From Methylibium rhizosphaerae (GTDB lineage Bacteria > Pseudomonadota > Gammaproteobacteria > Burkholderiales > Burkholderiaceae_C): 48,729 nucleotides of DNA. Each line of letters begins with the position of its first letter. Within the stretch, counting starts at the first letter, position 1. The stretch spans positions 1 through 48,729 of the forward strand of contig NZ_SWAR01000041.1 in assembly GCF_006386545.1 (NCBI RefSeq), read 5' to 3'. The notes below the pieces were generated by a model, which saw only the letters and a list, made by a program, of their open reading frames with translations, was not told the origin of the DNA and did not search any database. Both the position numbers and the translations under genes were made by a program. Positions 8,363 through 16,464 of this stretch are shown here, in pieces.

Positions 8363-8638
8363 ATGGGTGATTCACAACAAGCTGCGGCCAGCCCGACGTA
8401 CTGCACCTTGCGCTTTGCCGGCCTGTTCAACAGGGGAAGGGGATATGCGTTTCCCTGCGACGCCGTCGGTCATGTCGATGTTGACAATCTCAGCGATCAG
8501 TGCCGCAGCAACTACTACTATGCCTGGGCCGCTGTGGGCAGGGAGTTCTCGGCCCCCGTTGTCATAAAAACACAAGAGCATGTTGGAACCGCGTGTGCTC
8601 CAGCGCACAGAGGAGATCTTCCCGCAGGGCTACCTTGA
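8363..8638 (+). CDS. Small conserved hypothetical protein
   Basis: This 91-residue protein starts at an ATG preceded by CAGGAGAAG. The core reads TLRFAGLFNRGRGYAFPCDA, then GHVDVDNLSDQCRSNYYYAW and AVGREFSAPVV. I recall a small betaproteobacterial family with the same GRGYAFPCDxxGHVD pattern, but have no function for it. It looks like a compact soluble domain. The C-terminal residues after the PVV strand look less conserved. The single-module YDxLxDAV gene follows 55 bp downstream on the same strand, which suggests an operon. Confidence 0.7.
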   Translation: MGDSQQAAASPTYCTLRFAGLFNRGRGYAFPCDAVGHVDVDNLSDQCRSNYYYAWAAVGREFSAPVVIKTQEHVGTACAPAHRGDLPAGLP

Positions 8639-8693
8639 AAAGGTGATGGCAGCCGCATCAAAGGTCCAGTCACGCAGACCGAAGGAGATCACC

Positions 8694-9032
8694 ATGACAA
8701 ACATCCAACGCAAGGCACTGGACAGGCGCCTGTACGAGGAAGCGGTGGACGTCTTCACCGCAGAAGGCGGCCGAGTGCAACCCTCGGCGCCGCGCGAAGA
8801 GCCGATGCCTTCGCCGCGCTTGCCTGAGCATCCGCTGCCGCTCGTCGTGAAGCAAAGGAACTTTGCAGCGCCGACCGCTGCCGAGCGCGAGCTCATGGCG
8901 GCGCTGGACATCCACTTCGGGGCCGGTGGGTTCGAGTTCGAGAGCTACCGGTATGACCGACTGCCGGACGCAGTGCTCTACGCAAGACTGGCGAGCAGGC
9001 GCCGCGATGCCAACGGCGAGCACCGGTCTTGA
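8694..9032 (+). CDS. Small protein with one YDxLxDAVxYA module
   Basis: The start is the ATG at 8694 because GAAGGAGATC lies just upstream; the product is 112 residues. The N-terminal half (MTNIQRKALDRRLYEEAVDV and a Pro-rich linker) looks disordered. The C-terminal half holds one module, ERELMAALDIHFGAGGFEFE then SYRYDRLPDAVLYARL. This is clearly homologous to the second module of the 140-residue protein at 1375-1797. The module may be a small binding domain, but there is no functional evidence. Confidence 0.75.
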   Translation: MTNIQRKALDRRLYEEAVDVFTAEGGRVQPSAPREEPMPSPRLPEHPLPLVVKQRNFAAPTAAERELMAALDIHFGAGGFEFESYRYDRLPDAVLYARLASRRRDANGEHRS

Positions 9033-9678
9033 ACGTCAAGCCGGGGCGAGCGACGCCGCCAACTTTCGCGACTGCCAGCGGTGACACCGTTGTGGCCTGG
9101 TTCAATGGCGTGCGCTTGACAGCTGATCAATCAGGAGGTCAATCGCGCTCAGGGGGCTTGCACTGCCCGCCACCGGATTCGCCAGCCGTCGTTCAAGTCC
9201 GAACTGGGGAGGCGCTGTTGATCGACCGGTGACGGAGGTCCAACGGTCGGTCGACGCTTCGATCTTCGAAGGACAGCTGTTAGTCGATGCTGTCGCTCGA
9301 CCGTTGAACGCGACTGACCGGGTTCAGTCTCAAGCAGCCGCACGCGCTGCTCGAGTGGATGCACTTGGGCCCGAGAACCGAAAGATCAACATCGGCAATC
9401 TGGACACGTTGCGGCGCCGCGCTCACCAGACCGGCGAGCAAGCAAGAACCGCTCACCGGACCCTCAACGAGCGAGGAGAGGCGCTCGCTTCCTCACTGAA
9501 GACTGCGTCGCTGTCGCGGGCGCTGTGGAGCACCCTGACCACATCGCTCCCGTCGCTGACGAGCGCTTAGAAGATGACGTAGCACCCAAACGGGAACCTG
9601 CGCACGTTGGCAGCTTCGTCGTGCACGACATTGCACCGGGGCGCTCGTGCTGGTGGAGGCATAGCAAGCGATGCCGCA
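9033..9678. other. Intergenic stretch with no supported gene
   Basis: No frame here has domain-like sequence or a credible ribosome-binding site. A short inverted pair, CAACGGTCG (9241-9249) and CGACCGTTG (9298-9306), encloses about 48 bp, too weak to call. It may be decayed sequence between the stress region and the amine-oxidase-like pair. Confidence 0.45.
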
Positions 9679-10665
9679 CTACCAAGTCACGTCGACGATC
9701 CAGCCACGCGAGTGCCAGTGCGGGTTGTCCTCGTCGGCCTGGGTCCATAGGTGCGTAAGGTGCCCGATCGACCAGAACACCACGTCCTGGTTCTCGGTAA
9801 CCTCGGCGGGCGTGAACCAACCAAGCTGCGAGGTGGCGGAGAATGCCCAGCCGACGTCCTCCGCGCCCTTATAGCGCCGAACGTGCACGTCGCGCGAGCC
9901 GAAGCCGAACCACGGGCTGCCGCCGACATCGGCGCGTTCGTTCGACGGTGACTGGATGCGCACGGTGCGCCCCGAGTTCGGATGGGCAACGGTCCACACC
10001 GTGGCGGTGGCGTTTGCCGGCACGGTGAAGCCGCTTTCGCTCGTGTAGGCGGCGAAGCTCATGCTGCCCCCCGAGACCGTCAGCGCGTGGCGGACCCTGT
10101 TGGTGACGCTGTCGACGTCGAAGTCGAGCCGCCAGTACGGATGGTGCTTGTGGTCGTTGCGCGACTTCGGGTTGTCCGAGCAGGACCAGCCGCTGCTGTA
10201 AAGCATCGGCTCGAAGCGACCCGAGCGGTGGAAGTAATAGGCTTGGTAGAGGTCGTAGCCGCCGATCTCGGAGAAGACCGCGATCTCCATCAGGTTGTCG
10301 CCGAAGAAGCGTGCGATGACGTCGGTGGTCTGACCGCTGAAGCGCTCGAGGTTGCCGGAATGGATCTTGTCGTTGTACGGTCCGCAGCCGGCGTCGATGC
10401 CGGAAGCATCGCCGCGGTACTTCACGCGGATGACCGGCATGCTCGCCTTGTGCAGGACCTTCACGCCTTTCCAGCGCACGTTCTTGAGCACTAGGCCTTC
10501 GTCGTTGGCATTGCCGATCTCCCAAGAAAAGCTCCAGTCGCCGAACGTGGTGCTGCCCGAGTCGGGCATCGGCAGAAGCGGTTGCGCGTACGCCAGCGAC
10601 GCGCAAGCGAGCAGCAGCGTAGCCGCCGCACGGGTGCAGACAACGCGCAGTTTCTTCGCGAGCAT
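9679..10665 (-). CDS. Secreted miniature copper amine oxidase-like protein
   Basis: This 328-residue protein has a signal peptide (VCTRAAATLLLACASLAYAQ). After it, several segments line up in order with the catalytic domain of copper amine oxidases. WSFSWEIGNANDEGLVLKNV followed by GVKVLHKASMPVIRVKY matches the domain entry. FSEIGGYDLYQAYYF corresponds to the topaquinone motif NY(D/E), with Tyr137 kept and Gly in place of Asn. HKHHPYWRLDFDVD matches the copper HxH strand, with His172 and His174. The C-terminus NPHWHSRGW resembles the third-histidine region. The domain is about 100 residues shorter than usual. Whether it makes the cofactor is open. The lipoprotein gene lies 47 bp upstream on the same strand. 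Confidence 0.7.
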   Translation of the reverse strand: MLAKKLRVVCTRAAATLLLACASLAYAQPLLPMPDSGSTTFGDWSFSWEIGNANDEGLVLKNVRWKGVKVLHKASMPVIRVKYRGDASGIDAGCGPYNDKIHSGNLERFSGQTTDVIARFFGDNLMEIAVFSEIGGYDLYQAYYFHRSGRFEPMLYSSGWSCSDNPKSRNDHKHHPYWRLDFDVDSVTNRVRHALTVSGGSMSFAAYTSESGFTVPANATATVWTVAHPNSGRTVRIQSPSNERADVGGSPWFGFGSRDVHVRRYKGAEDVGWAFSATSQLGWFTPAEVTENQDVVFWSIGHLTHLWTQADEDNPHWHSRGWIVDVTW

Positions 10666-10712
10666 GGTTGGGCCCTCCGGGTCTTCGGGTGGTGGCGGTT
10701 GACGCAGACAGC

Positions 10713-11480
10713 TCAGCGCAGCGGGCGTGCGTCCACGACCTTGCCGCTGGACATGTTGACGGTGGCTTCGAACAGCGCCGGCGTGCGCGGCTCGCGATAG
10801 AACAGCAGGTAGAGGTAGCGGTCGCGACCGGGGCCGGGCGTGAGGATGCCGCGCCCGCGCAGGTCCTTGATCGAATGTGCGTAACGTTCGTCGCGCCGCA
10901 AGATGGCGATCGCCGCGTCGACCTCCTCGCGCGACTCGGCCGGTTGCACTTCGGCGGCGGCCGATTTGACGTCGATCACCTCGCGAGCGGGCGACGTGAT
11001 CACGGTCACAACCTCGTTGCTCGCGTAGTTATAGAAGATCAGCTGGTAGCGATCGGCCGAGGTCGCCGAGGCCTCCTTGTCGTCGTCCAGCCAGCCGCTC
11101 CTGAGCAGGGCGAAGCGATCTCCGAGCACACTGCGGACGCGCGGGCTGGACAGCGCCACCACCCGCATCGCCTGACGCGATTCCGCCCGCGACGGCCGCG
11201 TGCCCGGCACGATCGCCGGCCGCACGCCGGACGTCACCGGCACCCCCTTCAGCCTGGGTGGGAAAGCGAACTCACCATCGAACTCGACTCGCTCGCCGCG
11301 TAGCGCGAGGCCCGCGTCGCGCAGGGCGACGAGTTCGGCCGGCAAGGCCTCGCGCAGGGCCAGGGCGTTCGGTTCACCACCGGGGCCAACCAACTGTTCG
11401 GGCTGCTGGATCTGCGCGCACGCCGCGATCAACCCGGCGCACGCCGCGATGCCGATGGACCTCAGGCTACGACTGATCAT
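10713..11480 (-). CDS. Lipoprotein with amine-oxidase N2/N3-like domains
   Basis: This 255-residue protein starts with a lipoprotein signal (GIAACAGLIAAC, lipid-bearing Cys21) and has a strong GGGAGGTGG ribosome-binding site. Two copies of a small alpha/beta unit follow. One includes AMRVVALSSPRVRSVLGDRF and RYQLIFYNYASNEVVTVIT. The other has EEVDAAIAILRRDERYAHSI and ALFEATVNMSSGKVVDARPL. This pattern, a helix on an A-I-L-R core followed by a strand ending in GKVV, resembles the N2 and N3 domains that precede the catalytic domain of copper amine oxidases. The gene just downstream encodes the catalytic-like part. Together they look like an oxidase split into two secreted polypeptides, one membrane-anchored. 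This assignment is from pattern only. Confidence 0.68.
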   Translation of the reverse strand: MISRSLRSIGIAACAGLIAACAQIQQPEQLVGPGGEPNALALREALPAELVALRDAGLALRGERVEFDGEFAFPPRLKGVPVTSGVRPAIVPGTRPSRAESRQAMRVVALSSPRVRSVLGDRFALLRSGWLDDDKEASATSADRYQLIFYNYASNEVVTVITSPAREVIDVKSAAAEVQPAESREEVDAAIAILRRDERYAHSIKDLRGRGILTPGPGRDRYLYLLFYREPRTPALFEATVNMSSGKVVDARPLR

Positions 11481-12155
11481 GGACCACCTCCCGCGCAGCG
11501 CCAGTGAATGTCGAGCAAATCTTGCGCGAGCGCTGGCCCTAACGCGTCATCAAGTCTGGGGATGGCGAGGTCGGGCCCGTGCTGGCATCGACTCATTCTG
11601 GCCCGATGCGTCGGACGTGTCTACGAGACCGACGGCCCCGAGCAGGTAGCGGTGGCGACTGCCCGCCCGACGCTTCGCAGCCTTGGTCCAGGCGCTGAAC
11701 CGTACGCAGCCGGAGCTGCCGATGAAGCCTGGCGTGCCGGCACCTTCACGAAGGCCATCTGCGCCTTGCGCGTGCGGCTACAGCAGCAACGTCGACCGCG
11801 CGATCTGGCATTGCTCAACCGGGCATCGACAGCAAGCTGCGCGGCTGCGGCCCGGTGTCGTTGAAAGTGCGGCATCACGCGACGAGCTTGCCCTTGTCCC
11901 ACGGCTCGCGATGAGCGGCATTGGCTGCGATTCCCATGATGGTCTCCATCGAGCTGAGGGCCACGCAGGACGCGCTCTCGTCTCGACGGAGCGCCATTCT
12001 CGTCAAGCTCTACTGAGACCGACGCCTCGCACTGGAGGTCAGCTTCGCAGCGTGAGGACGGAATCACGGCCCCGGCCATGACCGGACATTGACGGGTTGC
12101 CTGGTGAATGTCCGGCCAGGGCCGGAAGCGGCTTGCTGAGGCTACAGTGCCGCGC
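11481..12155. other. Intergenic stretch with no supported gene
   Basis: About 675 bp lie between the divergent lipoprotein gene and the HEPN/Toprim-associated gene. Open frames exist on both strands, but they are Arg/Ala/Ser-rich and show no domain or ribosome-binding site. Part of this stretch must hold the two divergent promoters. I see no attachment site or tRNA. Confidence 0.45.
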
Positions 12156-13343
12156 ATGGGATCAATGATTTCGCTGAGCGTCGGTCAGATCAATATCGAC
12201 TACGGCAAGAACGAGTATTTCCAGAATCACGCTCATCTCTTCCAACAAGGAGATCGCAGCGTCAATGAGTACGACTACGTCAACGACGATGGAACGCCCC
12301 ACATCGAGGTGCAGGAGGCCCTCCGGCGGCCTCTGAGCAGGGTCGCTCCGCGCCTAGAGTTATTGGGCTACACGTTGCCTGCGTGCGAGGCAATGCTGGT
12401 GAACTGGATAGCTGACGAAGAAGGCGGTCTAGTGGCGTCTATGGAGGCCTTTCGTCACGCGCTTCGCTCGTTCGAGTGGCGCGAGCGAGGCGAATACGTC
12501 GACTTCGACGAGGCCATCCGCGAGGCCTACGCAGCGGCGCCGGGGGCCAATGTCCCCGAGGGGAAATTGCCTTCCATGATTGCCTGGGAGCGTAGGCTCG
12601 ACCCGTACTTGGTTTTGCGTGTGCTGGCGGACATGCCTGAGTACTCGGATCTGCCTGTGTGCTGGAACTACGCCGACGTGAAGGACGGTGGCTACGTAGA
12701 CGATTCCAACTTCGATCCCAGCCCGCCGGCTGCAAGATGGATGCTCGTGACCGAAGGGACTTCCGACGCGTTCGTTCTCGCACGATCACTCGAGGTCACC
12801 CACCCCGACATCGCGGACTTCTTCGACTTCATTGATATGTCTACGGGCAACCCATTCCCCGGCGTCGGCAGCATTGTCAGCTTCTGTCGTGGTCTAAGCC
12901 GGGTCCGATACACCGGCCATATGCTTGTCGTCCTCGACAACGACGCGGCCGGACGCGCAGCGCTCGCCGAGATCCAGACCCTGGGCATGCCAACCAGCTT
13001 CGTTGCCACGTGTCTGCCGGATTTGGAGGAACTCCGCGCGTTCAAAACATTGGGTCCGGCGGGAAAAAACCTCGAAGATATCAATGGGCGCGCAAGCTCC
13101 ATCGAGTGCTTCCTTGACTTCCGCAAGGTACAGGGGACACCCGCCGTGCGCTGGACAACCTACATGTCCAAGCAGTCCGCCTACCAGGGGGAGTTGGTGA
13201 GCAAGGATGCCTATGTCGCGGACTTCAAGGCCCGCTTCGGGAAGGAGGGTACGGAGTACGACACGTCGAAGCTGATCAGGCTGTGGGATCACCTCATCAG
13301 CCGCTGCACTAGTTCGACGACGGCGTCCCCCTACGTCGCCTAA
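12156..13343 (+). CDS. HEPN/Toprim-associated domain protein, probable defence protein
   Basis: This is a 395-residue protein. The N-terminus (MISLSVGQINIDYGKNEYFQ, then YDYVNDDG and LELLGYTLPACE) follows the pattern of the HEPN/Toprim-associated N-terminal domain. From about residue 190 a Toprim fold is visible. It has a strand and acidic loop LVTEGTSDAFVLARSL (catalytic-type Glu) and the DxD strand MLVVLDNDAAGRAAL. Both metal-binding signatures are intact, as in OLD-like and primase-like nucleases. Proteins of this kind are usually found in accessory regions and are suspected of antiviral activity by cutting or nicking nucleic acid. The gene is flanked by an inverted-repeat element and a broken IS, which fits a defence hotspot. 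No partner gene is adjacent. Confidence 0.78.
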   Translation: MGSMISLSVGQINIDYGKNEYFQNHAHLFQQGDRSVNEYDYVNDDGTPHIEVQEALRRPLSRVAPRLELLGYTLPACEAMLVNWIADEEGGLVASMEAFRHALRSFEWRERGEYVDFDEAIREAYAAAPGANVPEGKLPSMIAWERRLDPYLVLRVLADMPEYSDLPVCWNYADVKDGGYVDDSNFDPSPPAARWMLVTEGTSDAFVLARSLEVTHPDIADFFDFIDMSTGNPFPGVGSIVSFCRGLSRVRYTGHMLVVLDNDAAGRAALAEIQTLGMPTSFVATCLPDLEELRAFKTLGPAGKNLEDINGRASSIECFLDFRKVQGTPAVRWTTYMSKQSAYQGELVSKDAYVADFKARFGKEGTEYDTSKLIRLWDHLISRCTSSTTASPYVA

Positions 13344-13358
13344 ATCAGGAGCAGCACC

Positions 13359-13441
13359 GAGTTCTCTCCAGCGCAGTGTCACTAGACGCACGGTCCCGCT
13401 TTGACATCCTGTGATGTAGCACGTCGGTCTGGAGAGAACTC
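13359..13441. repeat. 83-bp element with perfect 13-bp terminal inverted repeats
   Basis: GAGTTCTCTCCAG (13359-13371) and its exact reverse complement CTGGAGAGAACTC (13429-13441) bound an 83-bp segment. In the centre ACATC and GATGT form a further small hairpin. It starts 15 bp after the stop of the HEPN/Toprim gene and ends about 70 bp before the IS1182-type element. It could be a miniature transposable element, a REP-like sequence or a long-stem terminator. No short target duplication is obvious. Confidence 0.6.
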
Positions 13442-13512
13442 ATGAGCCTGATCCTCGAATGCCGTCACAAACCGGTTATTCAACTTGGAACGGCGTAGGA
13501 CAGGATTGGGTC

Positions 13513-15089
13513 GATTCTGTTGAAAAACTCCCCTGGCAAATCGGCGGTTGTCGCCTATGTTGAGTGCAACGTCGGGGGAGCACATCGCCATGATGGGACA
13601 GCGACCGGAAGCACAAGACAAACTCTTCTACAGCTTCAGTCTCGACGATCATGTCCCACAGTGCCACCTGCTTCGAGGCATCGATCAAGTCCTCGACCTT
13701 CGCGAGCTACGCGCACAACTTGCCCAGTTCTACAGTCACACGGGACGACCCTCGATCGACCCCGAGCTGATTCTGCGCATGCTCATCGTCGGCTACTGCT
13801 TTGGTATTCGCTCAGAGCGTCGGCTATGCGAGGAGGTGCATCTGAATCTGGCGTATCGATGGTTCTGCCGTCTCGAGCTCGATGAGCCGGTACCGAACCA
13901 CTCCACGTTCTCGAAGAATCGTCACGGGCGCTTCCGTGCGGGCGACACCTTGCGAAGCTTGTTCGAGACAGTGCTCCGGCGATGCATGAGCGAGGGACTG
14001 GTCGGCGGAGAAGGCTTCGCTGCAGACGCCAGCTTCATCAGGGCCGACGCCAATCGGACGCGCGGGGTACCCAAAGACCAGATGCCCGAGTGGGAGGAGC
14101 CGAGTCGCGCTGTGCGTGAGCACCTGGATGGCTTGGAGAAGACTAACCCCGTAGCCGAGGACGACGACGTTGTTCCAACGCCGCCGGGGAGGAACGTCTC
14201 ACTCACCGGTCCGGCAGCGCACTGGACTGCTGCGCCAGGTGGACCGCCGCAGTACGCCTACTCGACCAACTACTTGATTGACCTGGATGCCGGGATCATC
14301 GTCGATGTTGAAGCGACGCCGGCGCATCGAACGCAGGAGGTGGAGTCAACAAAGGCGATGATCGATCGTGTCGAACAGCGCTTTGGCATCAAGCCTCGGC
14401 GTCTCGTCGGCGACACCGCATACGGCACGGCGGAGATGCTGTCCTGGATGGTCAATGAGAAGCACATCGCGCCTCACGTGCCGGTCTGGGATAGGACCGA
14501 GCGAAAGGATGGATCGCTGTCAGTCAGCGACTTTGTCTGGGACGGGCAGTCTGACGAATACCGGTGCCCACAAGGCTTTGCGCTTCGCAGCGAACACCGC
14601 AACTTCAAGCAGCCACGCGATCACGTGACCAAGGAAGGCACGATCATCTATCGCGCCAGCCAACAAGACTGCTCTGGATGCGCGCTGAAGCAACGCTGCT
14701 GCCCGAACACGCCGATTCGCAAGATCGCGCGGAGCGTGCATGAGGACGCGCGAGACGTGGGGCGTGCGATCGCCAAGACAGCGGAGTACGCCCAATCGAA
14801 GCGGCAGCGTCGAGATGCTCTTCGCGCACTTGAAGCGCATCTTGAAGCTGGACCGACTGCGCTTGCGAGGGTTGTCCGGTGCCAGAGACGAATTCCTGCT
14901 TGCGGCAACTGCGCAGAACCTACGACGGATGGCGAAGCGGTTGCTGGAAGCGAAGCAAAGATCCCCAGTGCCGGCCTAGAAGGTCGGCCGCGGCCAGAGC
15001 AGAAGGCGTTGCCTCCTGCGATCGCTCTCATCGCACAGGCTGCGCCACTCGCAGACCTCGATTCGCCAAGCCTGTTTTTCAACAGAATC
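13513..15089 (+). mobile_element. IS1182-family insertion sequence, defective
   Basis: The ends are marked by an inverted repeat. GATTCTGTTGAAAAAC at 13513-13528 is matched exactly, in inverse orientation, at 15074-15089. The match extends inward imperfectly (shared TGGC and AATCG) to about 30 bp. The element is about 1.58 kb and holds one transposase gene that is frameshifted. No clear target duplication is visible at the borders, so either the exact ends lie a few bases away or the insertion is old. Confidence 0.78.
13590..14979 (+). pseudogene. IS1182-family transposase, frameshifted
   Basis: The protein begins MMGQRPEAQDKLFYSFSLDD and shows the family N-terminal domain (RPSIDPELILRMLIVGYCFG), a first catalytic Asp region (EGFAADASFIRADANR) and a second (GDTAYGTAEML). 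A Cys cluster follows (CSGCALKQRCC). At about 14800-14815 the frame breaks: AQSKRQRR continues out of frame, while VEMLFAHLKRILKLDRLRLR with the catalytic Glu region continues in the next frame to 14979. Intact relatives are expected to have a few more bases between these parts. A small deletion is therefore likely. The chimeric frame that runs on to 15281 is not real protein. The element cannot move on its own. Confidence 0.85.
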
Positions 15090-15593
15090 CAGCGGTTGCT
15101 GTCAGTGACGTTCGGCCGACGTACTCACCCTGGCTTGCACCAAGCAGCCGTTGGGCTTGGCAGCCGAGTGCCGGTCCGAACGACAGCTGTGCGCGGTAGT
15201 GCAGCCGCAGGACGCTACCGAAGCGCTTGGTGTCGTGCAGCCAGCCGACCGCTTCCCTGCCGCGCGAACTGGCAGTGCTGACCTCATAGCAGTCACTCGA
15301 CGGCCTGATCTCATTGCCGCAAAGCTGCTGGTTGAGCGCGACCAAAGGCGGGCGCACACATCCAGGCAAGCACAGGCTGTGCTGCCTCGATTCATCAAAG
15401 AAAAAGTTTGACGCCTTCCTTGAGGGCGGAAGCCTCGCGCACGGGTTCCTGAGGCTGCGCTGCGGCGATGCATGGTGCGAAGCGGTAAGGGTGAGGCACG
15501 CCATGAGCCCGCTGGTCGGCGTCTCAATCGCTCTGGACGGCGCGTAGTCGCACTTCCCGAACGTCTGGCCCTGACGCCAGCCAAGAGCAGCGG
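15090..15593. other. Accessory intergenic stretch with no supported gene
   Basis: A minus-strand frame here (about 15079-15504) encodes GWLHDTKRFGSVLRLHYRAQ, which has the feel of an ORF repeatedly predicted in Burkholderiales intergenic DNA. It has no domain, overlaps the IS end and lacks a good ribosome-binding site, so I do not call it. The remaining sequence shows no feature. Confidence 0.35.
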
Positions 15594-15746
15594 CTGGGTA
15601 GGTCGACGCTCTATCGACTCATGGCCACAGACAAGTTCCCGCTCTCGGTGCGAATCGGACCGCGTGCAATCGGCTGGTACGAGTCGCTGGCCACCTCGAC
15701 CACCAACGCGGCATCCGCCGCATCCTCGCTCATGCGGCCCACGTGA
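15594..15746 (+). pseudogene. Remnant of an AlpA-family excisionase-like regulator
   Basis: The plus strand encodes LGRSTLYRLMATDKFPLSVR followed by IGPRAIGWYESLATST and a stop at 15744-15746. This fits the AlpA helix-turn-helix and wing (typical S-x-x-x-x-YRLM, then KFP-x-x-V-x-x-G-x-R-A-x-x-W-x-E). The family's N-terminal R-x-x-E-V segment and its last helix are not preserved, and no upstream start in frame is convincing. AlpA proteins control excision of prophages and integrative elements. The fragment therefore suggests that a mobile island once lay here. Confidence 0.5.
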
Positions 15747-16324
15747 TTCGGGCCATCCCACTCTTCGCGACCGCCAGCGGCGACGCGCTGCAGTGCAGGG
15801 ACCATGTCCTCGACAACCTGTACGAGCGCGTCGCGGCCGATGGCACGGGCACGACCCTTTGCCGTTGCGAGGCGATAGCGCCGCACCAAGCCATGCCGCT
15901 CGTCCGCTCGCTTACCAACATGTCGAGGCCGCTTAACTCGTTCGTGCACAGCGATATACACGCGCTGCAGTGAGGCGAGCACGGTTTCCCGCTCCTGCTT
16001 GTCCTGCAGGTCATCCAGATCTCGAACGCGCTTGGCACGATGAGCGCGGTGATGCTGCCGAACCTCACCGGCAATCCGCAGAAGGGCCGCCGCCTCAACG
16101 AGGTCCTTCCCATGTACTGGGACCGCCTTCCACCACTGCGGCCAGTTCCCGCTGGTAGCTGACGACCTCAACTCGCAACCGATCGCAGTCGGGGTTCCGT
16201 TGGCTCCCCAAGTTCGCTCGGCTGGCGCTGCCACCTGGGAGCGTGACTCAGCATGCCGGCTCTGCCCGAGCCGGCCTCTGCCCGACAGCCGGAGCCCGCA
16301 TGACAAGACCCGTTCGCAACTCAC
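15611..16324 (-). CDS. Uncertain hypothetical protein in decayed region
   Basis: A 237-codon frame on the minus strand. From about residue 60 the composition becomes plausible for a soluble, helical, Arg/Glu-rich protein (for example QERETVLASLQRVYIAVHER and GRDALVQVVEDMVPALQRV). The first 50 residues look like noise, so any true start is probably downstream. The C-terminal end lies antisense to the AlpA-like remnant, and the two cannot both be functional coding sequence. I recognise no family. It may be part of a decayed mobile element. Confidence 0.3.
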   Translation of the reverse strand: MSCERVLSCGLRLSGRGRLGQSRHAESRSQVAAPAERTWGANGTPTAIGCELRSSATSGNWPQWWKAVPVHGKDLVEAAALLRIAGEVRQHHRAHRAKRVRDLDDLQDKQERETVLASLQRVYIAVHERVKRPRHVGKRADERHGLVRRYRLATAKGRARAIGRDALVQVVEDMVPALQRVAAGGREEWDGPNHVGRMSEDAADAALVVEVASDSYQPIARGPIRTESGNLSVAMSR

Positions 16325-16358
16325 TTTCTTGACCTCGATGCTGTGGCAGCCTCCCCCA

Positions 16359-16390
16359 ATCCTTAGGGATAGGTACTTTTGTCCCCCCCC
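16359..16390 (+). promoter_or_regulatory. Imperfect dyad and C8 tract upstream of the giant-gene operon
   Basis: About 95 bp before the first giant gene lies ATCCTTAGGGAT (16359-16370), a near-palindrome that could bind a dimeric regulator. A TACTTTT segment follows, then a run of eight C (16383-16390). A TTGACC hexamer at 16329-16334 is the best -35-like candidate. A homopolymer in this position could change promoter spacing by slippage. All of this is positional inference. Confidence 0.35.
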
Positions 16391-16464
16391 TCCTACGCTC
16401 CGGCCCGACTGCCTAAAGGTGCGCGCTCTGCTCGCGTGCCAGTCAGATCAAAGGGAGGAAAGAC

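Noticed and set aside
9241-9306. Nine-base inverted pair CAACGGTCG and CGACCGTTG
   Set aside because: Arms are short, the spacer is long and there is no flanking context. It could easily arise by chance.
14979-15281. Continuation of the transposase frame past the frameshift
   Set aside because: After about residue 400 the sequence no longer matches the family, while the true C-terminus continues in another frame. The tail is an artefact of the frameshift.
15079-15504. Minus-strand frame with GWLHDTKRFGSVLRLHYRAQ
   Set aside because: It resembles ORFs predicted repeatedly in intergenic DNA but has no domain, overlaps the IS end and lacks a ribosome-binding site.
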